From Nageia nagi (lineage: Eukaryota > Pinophyta): a DNA stretch of 64,000 nucleotides. The stretch lies in assembly GCA_050084985.1 (NCBI GenBank), contig JBITNC010000001.1, positions 11,842,001 to 11,906,000 on the forward strand, given 5' to 3'. Numbering within the stretch: position 1 is the first letter of the stretch; each line of letters starts with the position of its first letter. The translations under genes were made by a program, and so were the position numbers. Below the pieces are notes generated by a model that saw only the letters and a list, made by a program, of their open reading frames with translations, did not search any database and had not been told where the DNA came from. This document shows, piece after piece, positions 11,220-24,700 of this stretch.

Positions 11220-12304
11220 GATCAACTTATTCTTATCGCTAAGCACTGGGCAGAGTCGCAATGTAGTGCTGTACAGTACAGTATCTTGTCATGGGTTTCA
11301 ACTTTTCTGTTTTGTTTTAGAAAGCGATTAGTGAGAATATGCGGTCTTTGGGCTGTGTAAGAAATTGCTAATGCGATCTTTGTGTCCTCCTATAATTAGT
11401 ACGTTGTGACCTCGGGAACATTGTTCTAGTCTATGAATTTAATTTAATTTCTGTTGTACAAAATGGGAGCATCGATATGATTTTTTCGTTTTTAGTTTTG
11501 GTGAGAGACACATTTGGTTCACCATCCCTTAGCCAACTAATATTAATATAGAAAACAACATGACGTTGGCAATGTTGGCGATGGAAACCTGAGGCTATTT
11601 GTTCCATTCTACCCAGTTTTAACAAAGGTATGCCGCAAGCATAACTGTCACAAGCATAAAATCAGTTATGCTTGCCCCATATCTATTAGGATAGTTGTCG
11701 ATAGCTTTGCAATATATAGTAAAGTCATATCTTGGTATGATTGCTGGTTTTGAGCCAAGATATTTTATTAACAAAACTGCTTTTTTCTCTAGAGTAAAAC
11801 TTTTCTAATCACTATTCGGTTGATGTCTTCCGGTGTGATGATGGCAACTGGTAACTCTCAAACAAAATAATATGCGATCTTGTTTCAGGGTACATTGTTA
11901 TTACTTCCATAAAACAATACAAATGATTTTGCATTTTGGTCTATCTTAAAACCCCATGAAAAAGAGAGCAGCTTAAAATAATCCTTAAACTCCACTTAAA
12001 AAAAAGGTTTCACACGGAACTCTTTAAAACGGGTTTGTCTTGGAAGAGGGAAACGAGTAAAATGGACTCACCCATCCCACGTGTTCTATATCAGGCACTG
12101 AAAAATTATTTCTATTACACGAAAGCCTATCCATCGTTGAAGTGTTGAAAAAGGTTCGTATCCCTTATAACAATTTCTCGTGCAATAATTTTAGAGATCC
12201 AAATAGTTTTTAGATGCTTCTATATTTGATAAATTTTTGTATGCTTTATATTTGATTTTTTTTACTGGATATAACATAAATATTTGGGAGAAGCACATAA
12301 GGTA
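11220..12304. other. MYB 3'UTR and downstream spacer
   Basis: The first roughly 130 bases after the stop are also present in the dead MYB copy (42541-42670; shared CTTATTCTTATC and TCATGGGTTT), which supports this as 3'UTR. No clear poly(A) signal was identified. Beyond about 11450 nothing is recognised except AT-rich spacer. Confidence 0.5.
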
Positions 12305-15300
12305 CATAGTTTTTTTTTTCGATGAAAAGTTCTTTTTATTAAGAGGAAAACATATACAACAAAATGAGCTTGTGAGTGGTAAAGAGTATACTTCAAAAAG
12401 TTAGTGTTCAACCTTAATCATGGGTTAAGCAAACATTAACCATATCAGCTTAAAGAAAGTTACGATAAAATATTAATTATCTGATTAAATATTGAGATAA
12501 AAACTTATATTATGCATTAGTCTCATGAGGAGAGTTCATGGGGGCACATTAGCAGTAACCATGTGATTCCATTCATTGGAAGGCAGAGGGGAAGGTCCCA
12601 ACCATCATTAGCCCTAGGTGAGCTAGCTTCTTTATCACCCCATTTTGGAGCTTGTTGTGGAGACGAAGGTTGAGACCACCCTTGCTGGACAGCGAAAGTG
12701 GAAGGAGGCAATGCATTCCAACTTGGAGAATGAGCATTTGGAGACTGCATGTCCCACCCCACTAGAGGAGCTAGCCCCAAAATCATGAAAGCCATTTCGA
12801 GAAGGTGAAGAGTGGGCCCAAATCTGAACATCATGCTAAGATCATGCACATGACGAGGGATGTCAGCATGAGTGAAAGTGCAAATAGTCTTATGAAGTTG
12901 CACTAGGATGCAATCTGTTAACAACACACAGATCATTACCCTAATACTCCAGCAAAGTGCATAGATGGGAAAGCTTGAGCTCTACCTTTTGAGCTTGGTT
13001 GATAATCTGCATCCACATGTCAAAAAATAACCTCAATCTTGTCAGATACAGTAAACTTAAATATAGTAATGGCTTCTTGAAAAACCAGTTTGTTTCTAGT
13101 TTTCCAAAAATGAAACAAAAAAGTGGAACAAAAGATTTGTCACATAATTCTCAGAGGAAGGATGAGGGTAAAAGGATCCTCAAGCAATACGTGTTGCCAC
13201 AAAAATGGCAAAGGCATGTAAGGTGCAAAAAAGGAAGCTACCCACTTCCAGGCAGTAATAACAGGATAAGACCAAAAACATGCATAATGGAGTTAGGTTC
13301 ATTGTAAAAAGCACACCTAGGGTCTAGGACTCCAAGATACTTAAGGTGAGAACCTAAGGGAGACTTGGTTGAGTAAACTCTACATAAAAAAAAAGACTTT
13401 TTAGTTCATGGTATGAAGCCGATGTAGCTCTGAAGTGTTGCTTCAATTTGGTATGCTGAGAAACTAAATCCCACTTATCATTAAGTTATAGAACAATGGA
13501 AAATGCTATAGTAAGCCAGCTATATCCTAGGGTCACTTTGTAATTGAGCAAGGGGTATCAGGATAACAACCCTAGTCTTTCCACCAAGGCTTCTATGAGT
13601 TTACACCAATCTTGTGTAGAACCAAAAAGGTGTTAGCTCAATAACATATCTCATCTGAAAAAATTATAGGCATGCACTCATTGTATCTGGGCTAGAAGGG
13701 TACCATTAAGCTAAATTAGCAAAGATCATCATATAATCAATTTAGTCATAGAGAGTCCTTTATGAAATCTAGAGCCCTTAAATTTAATACAAGGCACCAT
13801 TTATTGCTAAGTATTCCAGATGCTCTGTATAACGAAGGAGCTTGGAATTTTAACAAATACTAGAGTCATAATCAAAGAAGGAAAATCTAACCCCTTCTTG
13901 GTTTTTCTATTAAGAGGCAAGCCCATAGATACTACATTTCTAACAAGGACTTTCCAAGCTTTAGGCCCTTTCAAAGCTCTAATAATCCACTTAGCATCAC
14001 TAAGAGCCATACCTTGGTTCTTGCAATCAAAAAGACCCATGCCCCCTATGTCTCAAGGAAGGAAACAAGCTTAATAAGCTACTTTGTGGAACCCCTTCTT
14101 GTCCACTTTGCTATTCCAAGGGAAATGTTGAAGAAGCTTTTCCATCTTATTATATCAGGCTTATGAAGGCACTCAGTAGGACAAATAGTACAAATGGATA
14201 GAAGCAAGAACCTTAGAGCAAATTTGAAACATTCCTTCTAATGAGAGCTTTTTGGAGTTCCAATAGTCTAGGTTTTTTCCCACCTTAGCAATCACATAGT
14301 TCCAAAGCTGGGGTGGCAACCCCTAAAACCCAAAGGGGATGCGTAGAAACTTTAAAACCTCCCTAGGTTGAATCCAATTTCATAGATAATTGGCTAATCA
14401 AGTTAGCATGTCTAGAGGGGATTTCTTATAGTAGAATATTTTTTCCCATTGAATGATAAAGTCAAATGCTTGATAGAAAGTGTATAAGAATTCCACTGCA
14501 CTAGAAATGGACTACTCATTCTTATGGATGATTAGGAAAGAATCATCTACAAAGTGTCTATTGACAAGTTAACCTTGATTCCTAAGAACCATGATCCTAT
14601 GGATTTTACCTTCATAGTATGCTTAGCAAGCAGGTAACTAAATGTTTCTTCCTCTAACACATAAAGTTATGGGGCTAGCTGGTAACCCTATCAAATAAAG
14701 TAATGAAGCCCTATAGCATCAGTATAGATATTGTTCAAGGAAAGAACAACATAAGCATCATGAAATAGCATATTCATAATGATCACAAACCTATGGCCAA
14801 ACCCTAGAGCTTCTAACATGGAAAGAACGAAGACCCATTCAATCCTATCATAAGTATTTTCAAAATCTAGCTTTACAAAGAGATCTTGTTGGTTGGTTGA
14901 TTGAGCCCACTCCATTTCTTCCCACATAGCTATAACATTATCCATGATGTATTGATTCTAAATGATTCTAGTTTTGGTCAAGGTAAACAATAATCGAAAG
15001 GATAGTTGTAAGGTGTAATGCAAGGTCCTTTGAAATGACTTTATGGATGACATTTAGAAGAGTAATAAACTCCAATTTGTAATGAACTCTGGTTCACCCT
15101 ACATTGGGATGAAATTAATAAGGTCCCTAAGAGAGCTAGTTTGAAGTGTCTCAAAGTAAACTTTATGAAGGTATAGACCTAGAAAATCTTAGCAGGCTTT
15201 ATAAATTTTTTTATAAAAAGTTGTCCAACCATAGAGCTTTGTCATCTACCATTTGCATAAGCATGTCCTCTAACTCCTTAATAGATAAGAGCTTTCTCAC

Positions 15301-15700
15301 ACTCATCTCTATGTAAAGGAGAGAATGGAGAAGGAATAATATCTTTACATTTTCCAAAGCTAGAGATCACTCAGGAGTGTAAGGTTGAGCCATAAACAAT
15401 TGAGTATAACGGTGATGGAAGGAATTGGCAATCACTAGAAGAGATGTTAACCAAACTCCTTCATCATATAGAGCTTTGAACTATGTGGCTTGTCTTGGAG
15501 GACTAAGTCTTTGAAAAACTTCCTTGAAAACCTTATCCCCAATTTTAAGCTAGTGTAACCTATCTTTAATCTAGGCTCCCTTGGCTTCATATATTTCAAG
15601 CTCATGTCTAATCTGGGTAGGTTATATTTGAAGGTGTGTACAGAATGGATTGGATTCCAAGTGAATAGAAGCTTGATCTAGCTTAGTAGGAAGAGCTATG
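12305..15700 (-). pseudogene. Dead LINE (L1-type non-LTR retrotransposon)
   Basis: A poly(T) run at 12309-12319 followed by TCGATGAAAAG is the minus-strand A tail and 3' end. Reading the minus strand, 15250-14940 decays through KVISKDLALHL and then MDNVIAMWEEMEWA to the RT core KLDFENTYDRIEWVFVLSML (14691-14945), matching the FxKAYDRxEW block of plant L1 RTs. Further 3', 14040-13807 reads MGLFDCKNQGMALSDAKWII, the region between RT and the C-terminal zinc domain of plant LINEs. A 137-codon open frame at 12523-12936 lies in the 3' region and shows no domain I recognise. Stops and frameshifts are everywhere. The 5' ORF1 and endonuclease were not recognised, so the 5' limit is approximate. Confidence 0.75.
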
Positions 15701-16366
15701 AAAATTGACATCTGAACTATACAATTTTCTTTCCAAACTTTTGCAAGATAACAAAAGTGCAAAATATGGTGGCATTCCATGAATCTATCTAGTTAAAATC
15801 TCTAGAAGGTTGGGGGGCTAGGTTCCACACTTTATGAATGTGACATAGCATAATATCACTCTATAAGAAAGAACTATTCAGGAAGAACTGAGACTTAAAA
15901 CATAATTATTAGGTTTTAAATGTTGTTTTACAAATTCATATTTCATTGGTATACTATTCTAATAGTTTGATGGCTTCCTTGATACAACCATTCCTTACAT
16001 ACTATGCAATCATTGTTGTGTGTGTGTGTGTCTAAGGGTTGCTATAAAAATTGCATGTAAAATAAAACTACATCTAATTAATTTTCCATGATTATCCATC
16101 ACCTTTTTTAATGCTACAAAAGTTGTATATACAACCAAAAGTACAATATTAGAAAAGATTAATGTTAAGTAGAAACACTTTTATTTTATTGCATGTACTC
16201 TCTCCATAGTGGAAGGCATATTTGATTCACAATATGAACTCACCTTCCATAACTACAAGCATAATAAACTTCTTGGGTACTTTATAAATGGCTTTGAAAG
16301 AAATAATATCTTGAGTTATTGTAAAATTTGGTACTATATCTCTTAAAAATATTATTGATTTAATAG
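15701..16366. other. Spacer with short GT microsatellite
   Basis: No gene is recognised. A GT run of about seven dinucleotides sits at 16016-16031. The region may contain the decayed 5' end of the LINE. Its right edge holds ATAGA (16367-16371), the left flank of the gypsy element. Confidence 0.4.
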
Positions 16367-16491
16367 ATAGATGTTACGATTCTGCTAGATCTTAAATAAA
16401 ATAATGCAAAAACAACAATAAGATTTCTAGCTTTTCAATGAAATAAGAGCAGATCTGCAAAACTCATCAATATTTAATAGATAATAGAACT

Positions 16492-16966
16492 TGTTAGAAA
16501 ATTATATATTCCGGAGCAATGGAATGCATAAAGTATTGCAGAAAATATAAACATAGAAATTGTATAAACAAGAGAGACACAGATATACATGGTTCACCCA
16601 GTTTGGGCTACATCCACACCAAACACCAGTCCTTCCTTTCTATTATCCAGCAAAGTGAAGAAATACAACCTACAGTAGATCTGCTGTAATATCCTCTATT
16701 TTCTCTCATGTCTCACGTCTCTATTTCTCGCTCACCAAATCACGTCTGTTACAATGCCCTCATACAAAGAGAGGGGTTTTTATCTAGGGAAAAAAACCCT
16801 AAACCAAACATAAGTTCAACCGTCAGATTATTTGCCTAATAAATGGCCCAGATTGACTAGAAATTACCATATTTTTATAAGGTAATTTTACAAACATTTT
16901 TAGGTTCCTGGGGTATACATCCGGCTGAAATAAAGAACTCTGAACAATCATGCTCCATACATAATA
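16492..16966 (-). repeat. Copia 3' LTR
   Basis: 475 bp, starting TGTTAGAAAATTATAT on the plus strand and ending CCATACATAATA. It shares the GGTTCACCCA(G/A)TTTGGGCTA block with its partner at 21026-21497. Confidence 0.93.
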
Positions 16967-17409
16967 ATCTCCCACTTGGAGAATGATTGTAGCAACTCCA
17001 TCGCTGCTTTATTTGTTGGATAATGACTCCTCTTTGGACCTGGCTATTTCTCATCTTCATCATCATCCTTGAAGACCAATTGAAACTGAGCATATTCTCA
17101 GTTTCTCCCTGGTTACAACTTTTGTTAACATATCTGCAGGATTCTAGCTAGTATGTATCTTTTCCAGCTTTATCTCTCCATCTTCCAACACTGATCGTAT
17201 GAAATGGTACTTAAGCTGTATATGTTTAGTCCTGGAATGAAATGCTGAGTTCTTTGCAAGATGAATGGCACTTTGGCTATCACTCTATAGCATCCCCATA
17301 TCATGCTCCTTACCTAATTCACCCATAAACCTTTGTAACCAAATCATTTCTTTACTAGCCTCTGTAGCAGCAACATACTCTGTTTCTGTTGTTGAAAGTG
17401 CAACAACAC

Positions 17410-20400
17410 TTTGGATTTTTGAAACCTAACTAACAGCTATTCCACCAACAGTAAATACATATCCTGTAGTGCTCCTCCTGTTATCTCTGTCACCTACCAT
17501 ATCTGCATCAACATATCCCTGTAGGGAAATGTTTGAACCACCAAAGCATAATGCTTGATTTGTGGTACCTTTCAAATATCTGAGAATCCATTTCACTTCC
17601 ATCCAATGTTCCTTTCCTAGATTATTCATGTACCTACTTACAACTCCCACTGCATGTGCAATATCAGGCCTTGTGTAGACCATTGCATACATTAAACTTC
17701 CAACTGCTGATGCATATGGAACTTTAGACATATAATCCATGTCTTCTGGGTCTTTGGGCACATTTCCTTACTAAGTTTGAAATGGCTAGCAAAAGGTGTA
17801 CTAACTGTTTTGCATTGTGCATATTAAACCTTTTTAATACCTTTTGTATGTACTCATTTTGAGATAATGTTAATTTGTGATTTTTCCTGTCTCTAGTGAT
17901 TCTCATACCAAGGATTTATTTTGTAGCTCCCAAATCCTTCATTGCAAATGAATTTGCCAATTTTCTTTTGAGCACATTTATTTCCTGCATGTTAGACCCT
18001 GCAACAAGCATGTCATCTACATACAATAGCAATAAATATAGCTACCATCATTTTGCTTTTTCAAATAAACACAATGATTAGAGTGACATCTAGTGTAACC
18101 TTGTTCAGACATAAACTTGTCAAATTTTAGATACCACTACCTTGGAGCTTGTTTCAAGCCATACAAGCTCTTCTTCAACCTGCACACTAGTTTCTCTTTC
18201 CCTTTCACCTCATATCCTTGTGGCTGTTGCATATATATCTCTTCCTCCAAATCCCCATGGAGAAAGGTTGTCTTTACATCTAACTTCTCAAGATGCAAAT
18301 CTTCAGCTGCTATAAGACTAAATATAGTTCTGATTGAAGTCATTTTAACAACAGGAGAAAATATTTCATTAAAATCAATACCTTTCTTCTGTGCAAACCC
18401 CTTCACCACAAGTCCAGCTTTATACCTCTATTTTCCTCCATCTTCTTCCTTCATCCTATAAACCCATTTATTCTTCAATGTAGTTTTTCCTACAGGCAAC
18501 CTGACTAAGTCCCAAGTTTGGTTATGCATTAAGGAGTCCATCTCTTCTTCCATGACTACCTCCCACTTCTTCCTGCTTTCAACCTGCATTGCTTCTTCAT
18601 AACATTCAGGTTCACCAGAATCAGTCAATAATAAATAATATAATGAAGGAGAGTGTCGTTTAGGGGTTCTACTTATCCTGGTAGATCTTCTAACACCACT
18701 TTCAGGTGTTTGGGGTGCCTGTTACTATTGTGGTGGTTGGTTATTATTATTTTCAGGCACCTTTACTTTTTCAGTGATTTCATCAAGAACTGTGTATTCC
18801 TTATTTTCTTTTTCTTATTTATTTTCCTGCAATTGATTCTTATAGAATACCTTTTCATTGAATATTACATCTCTGCTCCTAATGATTTTATGATTTTTGT
18901 AATCATATAAGCGATAACCAAAATCATTAACACCATATCCAATAAAGGTACATTTCTTTGACTTTGCCTCAAGCTTTGTTCTATTTTCTTTATCAATATG
19001 GACAAAGGCCTCACAACCAAAAGGCTTTAAAAAGGAGTAGTTTACCTTTTTACCTATCCTGCTTCCTCTGGAACACCACCATCCAAGGAACTTGAAGGCC
19101 CTCTATTTATTAGATAAATAGCAGTATCTACAGCTTCTGCCCAAAACTGTATAGGTAATCCTGCATGCAATCTCATGCACCTTGCACGCTCCATGATTGT
19201 CTTGTTCATCCTTTCTGACACACCATTTTCTTATGGTGTTCTTGGAACTATCTTCTCTCTACGAATTCCATGTTCTGAATAGTACCTATCAAACTCTTTG
19301 CTGCAATATTCACCTCCATTGTCTGATCTAAGACACTTCAATTTCTTTCCTGTCTCAATCTCAACCAAAGCTTTCCATTTCTGGAAAGTATCAAAATACA
19401 TTAGATTTATTCTTAATACAATAAATCCAAGTTTTTCTAGTTGCATCATCAATAAAGGTAACATAATAACGAGAGCCACCGAGAGATGATACCTGAGCAG
19501 GTCCCCATACATCTATATGCACAAGCTCTAATTTTTGGCTCTTCTTTTCTTTCCCAACTCTGAGAAATATGACTCTCTTCTGTTTTCCATAAATACAATT
19601 CTCACAGAAATCCAAATCAACATTCTTCAAACCTGGCAACAAATTTCTTGAGTGAAGAATCTTCATCCCCTTTTCACTCATGTGTCTGAGCCTATGATGC
19701 CATAATGTTGCATCTACTCCTTTAGAAGTTAAAGCATTAACAGAGTTAGAAATACCATTGCATAAATACAATGTACCAACCTTTTCTCCTCTTGATATTA
19801 CCAGGGCTCCTTTGGTGACCTTCCAAGCTTTATCTATGAAAGTTGTCACACAACCTTCACTACCTAACTGCCTTGTTGAAATCAGATTTTTCCTTAGATC
19901 TGGAACATGCCTTACCTCTTTTAGTAGCCATTGGTTTCCATTCTACTATTTTTATAAGAACCTTACCCATTCCAACAATTTTACAAGGTTTATCATCACC
20001 CAAATGAACTTGTCCAAAATCTCCTTGAACATAGTCATGAAAATATTTCTTATCAGGTGTGGCATGGAATGAGGCCCCTGAATCTACCACCCAAGAATCA
20101 TTAATATTTTTGAAAGAAAGAATCAAAGCATCTTGTAACATCTCACCTATCACATTTGCTTCATGATTGTTTTCTTGCTGTGCATCTCCTTCTTTTCCCT
20201 TCCAAGATCTACAATCTCTCTTTAGGTGTCCTTTCTTTCCGCATTTCCAGCACTCTATCCCCGATCTAGACTTGGATCTGCCTTTCCTTGATTTACTACG
20301 ATATCCTGAGCTCTTTTCTTTTTCCATTTTTCTTCCCCTAGAATCTGCACTCAAAGCATTTCCTGATGTCTCATCGGAGCTTTTTCGTCGCATTTCCTCG

Positions 20401-20894
20401 CTAAGGATAGCACCAACAACATCATCAAACTTTAAAGTACTAGATCCAGACATAGAGTTACTAATGGCCATTACTAAACCATTCCAACTTTCTGGTAATG
20501 AACATAAGAATAATAGAGCTCTAACTTCATCATCAAAGTCTACCTTTACAGAACTTAACTAACTTGTAACAGTATTAAAATCATTTAAATGATCTGTAAC
20601 AGATCCACCTTCTGACATCTTCATATTAAATAACCGTTTCATAAGAAATACCTTGTTTGAGGTCAAGGGTTTTTCATATAGTTTTGACAACATCTGAAAC
20701 AAACCCTCTATCATTGTTTCCTTCGAAATGTTGAAGGTGACTGATGCAGTGAGGCTCAACCGTATTGCTTCGAGTGCCTTTCTATCGAGAAGGTTCCACT
20801 CTTCATCTGTCATATCCATCGGCTTCTTTGTTTTTCTACCCAATGGTAGGTATAGATCTTTTGATATAGATAATATTCCATCTGCATCTTCCAT
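17410..20894 (-). pseudogene. Copia gag-pol polyprotein, broken
   Basis: Domains in order on the minus strand: gag from MEDADGILSISKDLYLP at 20894, with FNMKMSEGGSVTDHLNDF; CCHC zinc knuckle [14 protein letters not shown] and protease [13 protein letters not shown] within 20471-19860; pre-integrase and zinc region LWHHRLRHMSEKG, CENCIYGKQKR, and integrase start HIDVWGPAQV (19849-19391); integrase core with LRSDNGGEY (19512-19231); RT from KWVYRMKEEDGGK (about 18434) through GLKQAPR (about 18140); RT C-terminal half to 17724; RNase H region with DIAHAVGVVSRYM, GYVDADM and STTGYVF (17761-17426). This is the usual Ty1/copia order PR-IN-RT-RH. The frame is broken by stops and frameshifts (for example near 20557, 19855, 18420 and 17760), so no polyprotein can be made, though most motifs are readable. 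Confidence 0.9.
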
Positions 20895-21025
20895 AGTGAG
20901 AAATTTTGGCCATTAAATTTCTCGACCCTAAACTTACCATCTTCCACCATTACTCCCACTCGAACGAGGAATCCTTCTTTCCTGCGAGTTTATCAGCCAA
21001 ATAGACCTTCGACTCTAATACAAGT

Positions 21026-21497
21026 TGTTAGAAAATTATATATTCCGGAGCAATGGAATGCATAAAGTATTACAGAAAATATAAACATAGAAAATGCATA
21101 AATAAGAGAGACACAGATATACGTGGTTCACCCAATTTGGGCTACATCCACACCAAACAGCTAATCCTTCCTTTCTATTATCTAGCAAAGTGAGAAATAC
21201 AAACTATAGTAGATCCGCTATAATATCCTCTATTTTCTCTCACATCTCACATCTCTATTTCTTGCTCACCAAATCACATCTGTTACAATGCCCTCATACG
21301 AAGAGGGTTTTTATCTAGGGAAAAAAACCCTAAACCAAACATAAGTTCAACCGTCAGATTATTTGCCTAATAAATGACCCAGATTGACTAGAAATTACCA
21401 TATTTTTACAAGGTAATTTTACAAATGTTTTTAGCTTCTTGAGGTATACATTCGGCTGAAATAAAGAACTCTAAACAATCATGCTCCATACATAATA
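21026..21497 (-). repeat. Copia 5' LTR
   Basis: 472 bp and collinear with 16492-16966, with scattered, mostly transition differences and a two-base deletion in GAAGAGGG. It is followed by target duplication GAACT (21498-21502). Confidence 0.93.
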
Positions 21498-21779
21498 GAA
21501 CTCAAATTTGCAAATGAAAACACTGAATCACAATAGCTTTACTGAATAAGAGCTGAATCATTGGCTACTTCGAGGGGGCTTCCTCCTTGCACTTCAAATC
21601 CAAAAATATGAGCTAAAATTATGACATTCTCAAGCTATACAACATCTTTATATGATACTAACCCTAACCCTTATCCACCCTACTAATAATTATGGTATTC
21701 ACATTACAATCCGGTTACATCATAAGTATACTACTAATATAATTAAATGTTAGGATGTGGGATCCTAACATGCCACCCC

Positions 21780-24700
21780 TCTTAGAACAAAGCTTTGTCC
21801 TCAAAGCTTAAATTTTAGAAATTGTAGCTGTAGTTGATGTAGCACTTCCCAAGTTGCATCTTCAGGTTCCAATCCTCACCACTGCACTAGAACTTCAGTA
21901 GTAGTATGATTATGAAGTTGGCGGGAATATCATGTAAAACTCTTTTAGGTTCAATTAGCAGGGAGCCATCTTCTGCTAACTCTGGTAACTATGTTTGAAT
22001 CTGTACTTGGGAACCAACCACTCTCTTAAGACAAGAGACATGAAAAATTGGATGGATTCTAGAAGCAGTCGGTAACTCCAACTTGTAGGTAGTAGGTCTA
22101 ATGCGCTGAAGAACTTTATAAGGCCCGTAGAATTTTGGAGCCAACTTTTGCGATCCTTTGATCTTAAGGGATTTTTGTCTATAAGGCTGAAGTTGTAAAA
22201 ATACCATGTCACCCTCTTGAAATTCTCTCTTAACTCATTGTTGATCAACTTGTTGCTTCATACGGTGTTGTGCAGCTTGTAGGTTTTCCTTGAGCAAACA
22301 AAGAATACCATCTCAGTTAATCAACTCTGAATCGACTGTTGGCACATTACTACTACCTGCCACATAAGATGACACTATAGGGGGTGCCTGTCCATACAAT
22401 GCTTCATAGGGAGTCATCTTGATTGAGGAATGGTGTGAAGAATTATACCACCACTCGGCCAATGGGAGCCATTTTACCTAATGAATTAGTTTTACTGAAG
22501 CAAAGCAACGTAAATAAGTCTCTAAACACTTATTGATAATTTCTATTTGACCATCAGTTTGGGGTGATAGGCTGAACTCATGTTGAGTTGGGTTCCTTGA
22601 AGCTTAAAAAATTCCCTCCAAAAATGACTAGTGAAGGTTGGATCACGATCACTGACAATAGTCTTTGGCATGCCATGAAGTTTGAAAATATTATCCATAA
22701 ATAGCTGAGCCACATGGATGGCCTTATAGGGATGGGATAAAGAACAAAAATGTGCATATTTAGATAATCGATCCACCACCACCATAATAACTAATTTTCC
22801 ATGTGATTTTGGAAGGCCCTCAATAAAGTTCATTGAAATATTTGTCCATGTATGCTCTAGAATGGGAAGCAGTTGGAGGAGGCTTGGAGTGCCTATTGTT
22901 TCCCCTTTCTATCATTAACACACATCACATTCAGCTAAAAACTGTTTGATATCTTGTTTCATGCCAACCCAATAAAATGATCTAGCCACACGCTTGTAGG
23001 TCTTCAAGAAACTAGAGTGTCCTACAGCTAGTGTAGAATGCAATTCATGTAGTATTGCTTCTCGACACTGCGACTGTAATGGTAACATTATCCTACCCTT
23101 GAATCTTAAAATTTCATTACTCCATGTATGGTGTGGTTTTAGTGTAGGGTCAACTTTGAGTTGTTGAACCAACTCCTGGATAGAACTATCAGCAAGCCAC
23201 TCCTATTTAACCATATCCATCCATTGTGGAACCGATGAAGAAAAAGCTTGCAAGGTAGGTTGGTCTTCAAATTTTCATGATAAAGCATCAGCAACCACAT
23301 TTTCTTTACCCTTGTGATACATTATGTCATAATCATACCCCAAAATTTTTATGACCCATTTATGTTGCTGTAGGAGTTCAGATTCGTTGTTCCAAGAAGT
23401 ACTTCAAGCTATGATGGTCTATAAGGATGAGGAAGTGTCGACCAATGAGGTACGGTCACCATCGTTGCATCGCATGAATGATAGCCATCATTTCTTTTTC
23501 ATATGTTGACCTTCCCAAATTTTTTCCTGATAGTACCTTACTGGTAAAAGCTAGAGGTCTTCCTTCCTGCATCAAAATTGCACCAATTCCCACACCATAA
23601 GCATCACTTTCAATGACAAATGTTTTTGAGAAGTCTGGCATGGCTAAGATAGGAATAGAACACATTGCCCCTTTTAACTTATTAAAAGCATCCTCTGCTT
23701 GAGTTGACCAATTGAATGCATTCTTTTTCAATAGGGTTGTCAATGGTGCTACTATTTTACCATAGTCTTTTACAAACTTACGGTAATACCCAGTCAATCC
23801 AAGGAATCCTCGTAAACTTCTTAGAGACTTAGGGGCACTCCAATTTTGCATGTCTTGAATTTTATGGGGATCCACCTTGACCCCTTCCTCTGAAATAATA
23901 TGCCCCAAATACTCAACCTCGGTCTTCCCAAAGGAACATTTTGACTCCTTAGCATACAACTAGTTGGCATGCATAACTTGTAAAGTTTGGGCTACGTGTA
24001 CCACATGTTCTTCCCAAGTTTTGCTATAAACTAGAATGTCATCAAAGAAAACTAGAATGAATTTTCTAAGAAATGGATGGAAGATATGATTCATTAAACT
24101 TTGGAAGGTAGAGGGTGCATTTGTAAGACCAAACGACATCACCAGAAATTCATAATGGCCATCATGAGTGCGAAAAGCAATTTTTTGGATATCTTCCTCC
24201 TTGAGTCGAATCTGATGATACCCTGATTGCAAATCTAATTTTGAAAAATATTTGGCCCCATGTAACTCATCCAACAATTCATCAATAACTAGGATAGGAA
24301 ACTTATCCTTCACAGTGATTTTATTAAGAGCTTGAAAGTCTACACACATCCGCCATGAACCATCTTTTTTATGAACCAAAATCACAAGAGAAGAATAGGG
24401 ACTTACACTGGGTCTTATGATTCCTGCTTCCAACATTTCCTAGACCAACCTTTCAATTTCATTTTTTTGCAAGCAGGGATATCGATATGGTCTAATGTTT
24501 GGTGGTAGACTACTAGGAATCAACCAGATGGCATGATCATGAGAATGATGAGGAAGCAACCCCGTAGGCTCTTCAAAGATACTTTATGCTGATCCACCAA
24601 CTGTTGCAATGCATTAGACTCCCCCACTTCTGATTCCATAGACTGAATAAAAAATAATTGGGCCATCATTCCCTTCCCACTTCGATGAAGGATCTTTTCC

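Larger units (their letters stand above)
16492..21497 (-). mobile_element. Complete Ty1/copia element nested in the gypsy LTR
   Basis: It is 5006 bp long, with LTRs 16492-16966 and 21026-21497 and a 5-bp target duplication GAACT (16487-16491 and 21498-21502). On the minus strand the LTR starts TATTATGTATGG rather than TG and ends CTAACA. A primer-binding site ACTTGTATTAGAG (minus strand, 21025-21013) resembles the initiator-Met site TTGGTATCAGAG with changes. A polypurine tract AAGTGGGAGA (minus strand, about 16967-16977) abuts the 3' LTR. The two LTRs are roughly 94% identical by eye, so the insertion is moderately old. Confidence 0.95.
16372..21770 (-). repeat. 3' LTR of the chromovirus, split by the copia insertion
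   Basis: The halves 16372-16491 and 21503-21770 together match 27354-27740 across their length (about 95% by eye). The break falls inside AATAGAACTC, which is uninterrupted in the other LTR (27470-27479). That LTR is therefore an empty-site control for the copia insertion. Confidence 0.92.

Noticed and set aside
12523-12936. 137-codon minus-strand frame as a host gene
   Set aside because: It lies between the LINE coding remains and the LINE poly(A) tail, has no recognised domain, and is best taken as LINE 3' sequence.
20167-20562. Plus-strand ORF of 131 codons inside the copia gag
   Set aside because: It is the reverse complement of the gag zinc-knuckle region; Phe/Ser/Leu-rich mirror reading without any domain.
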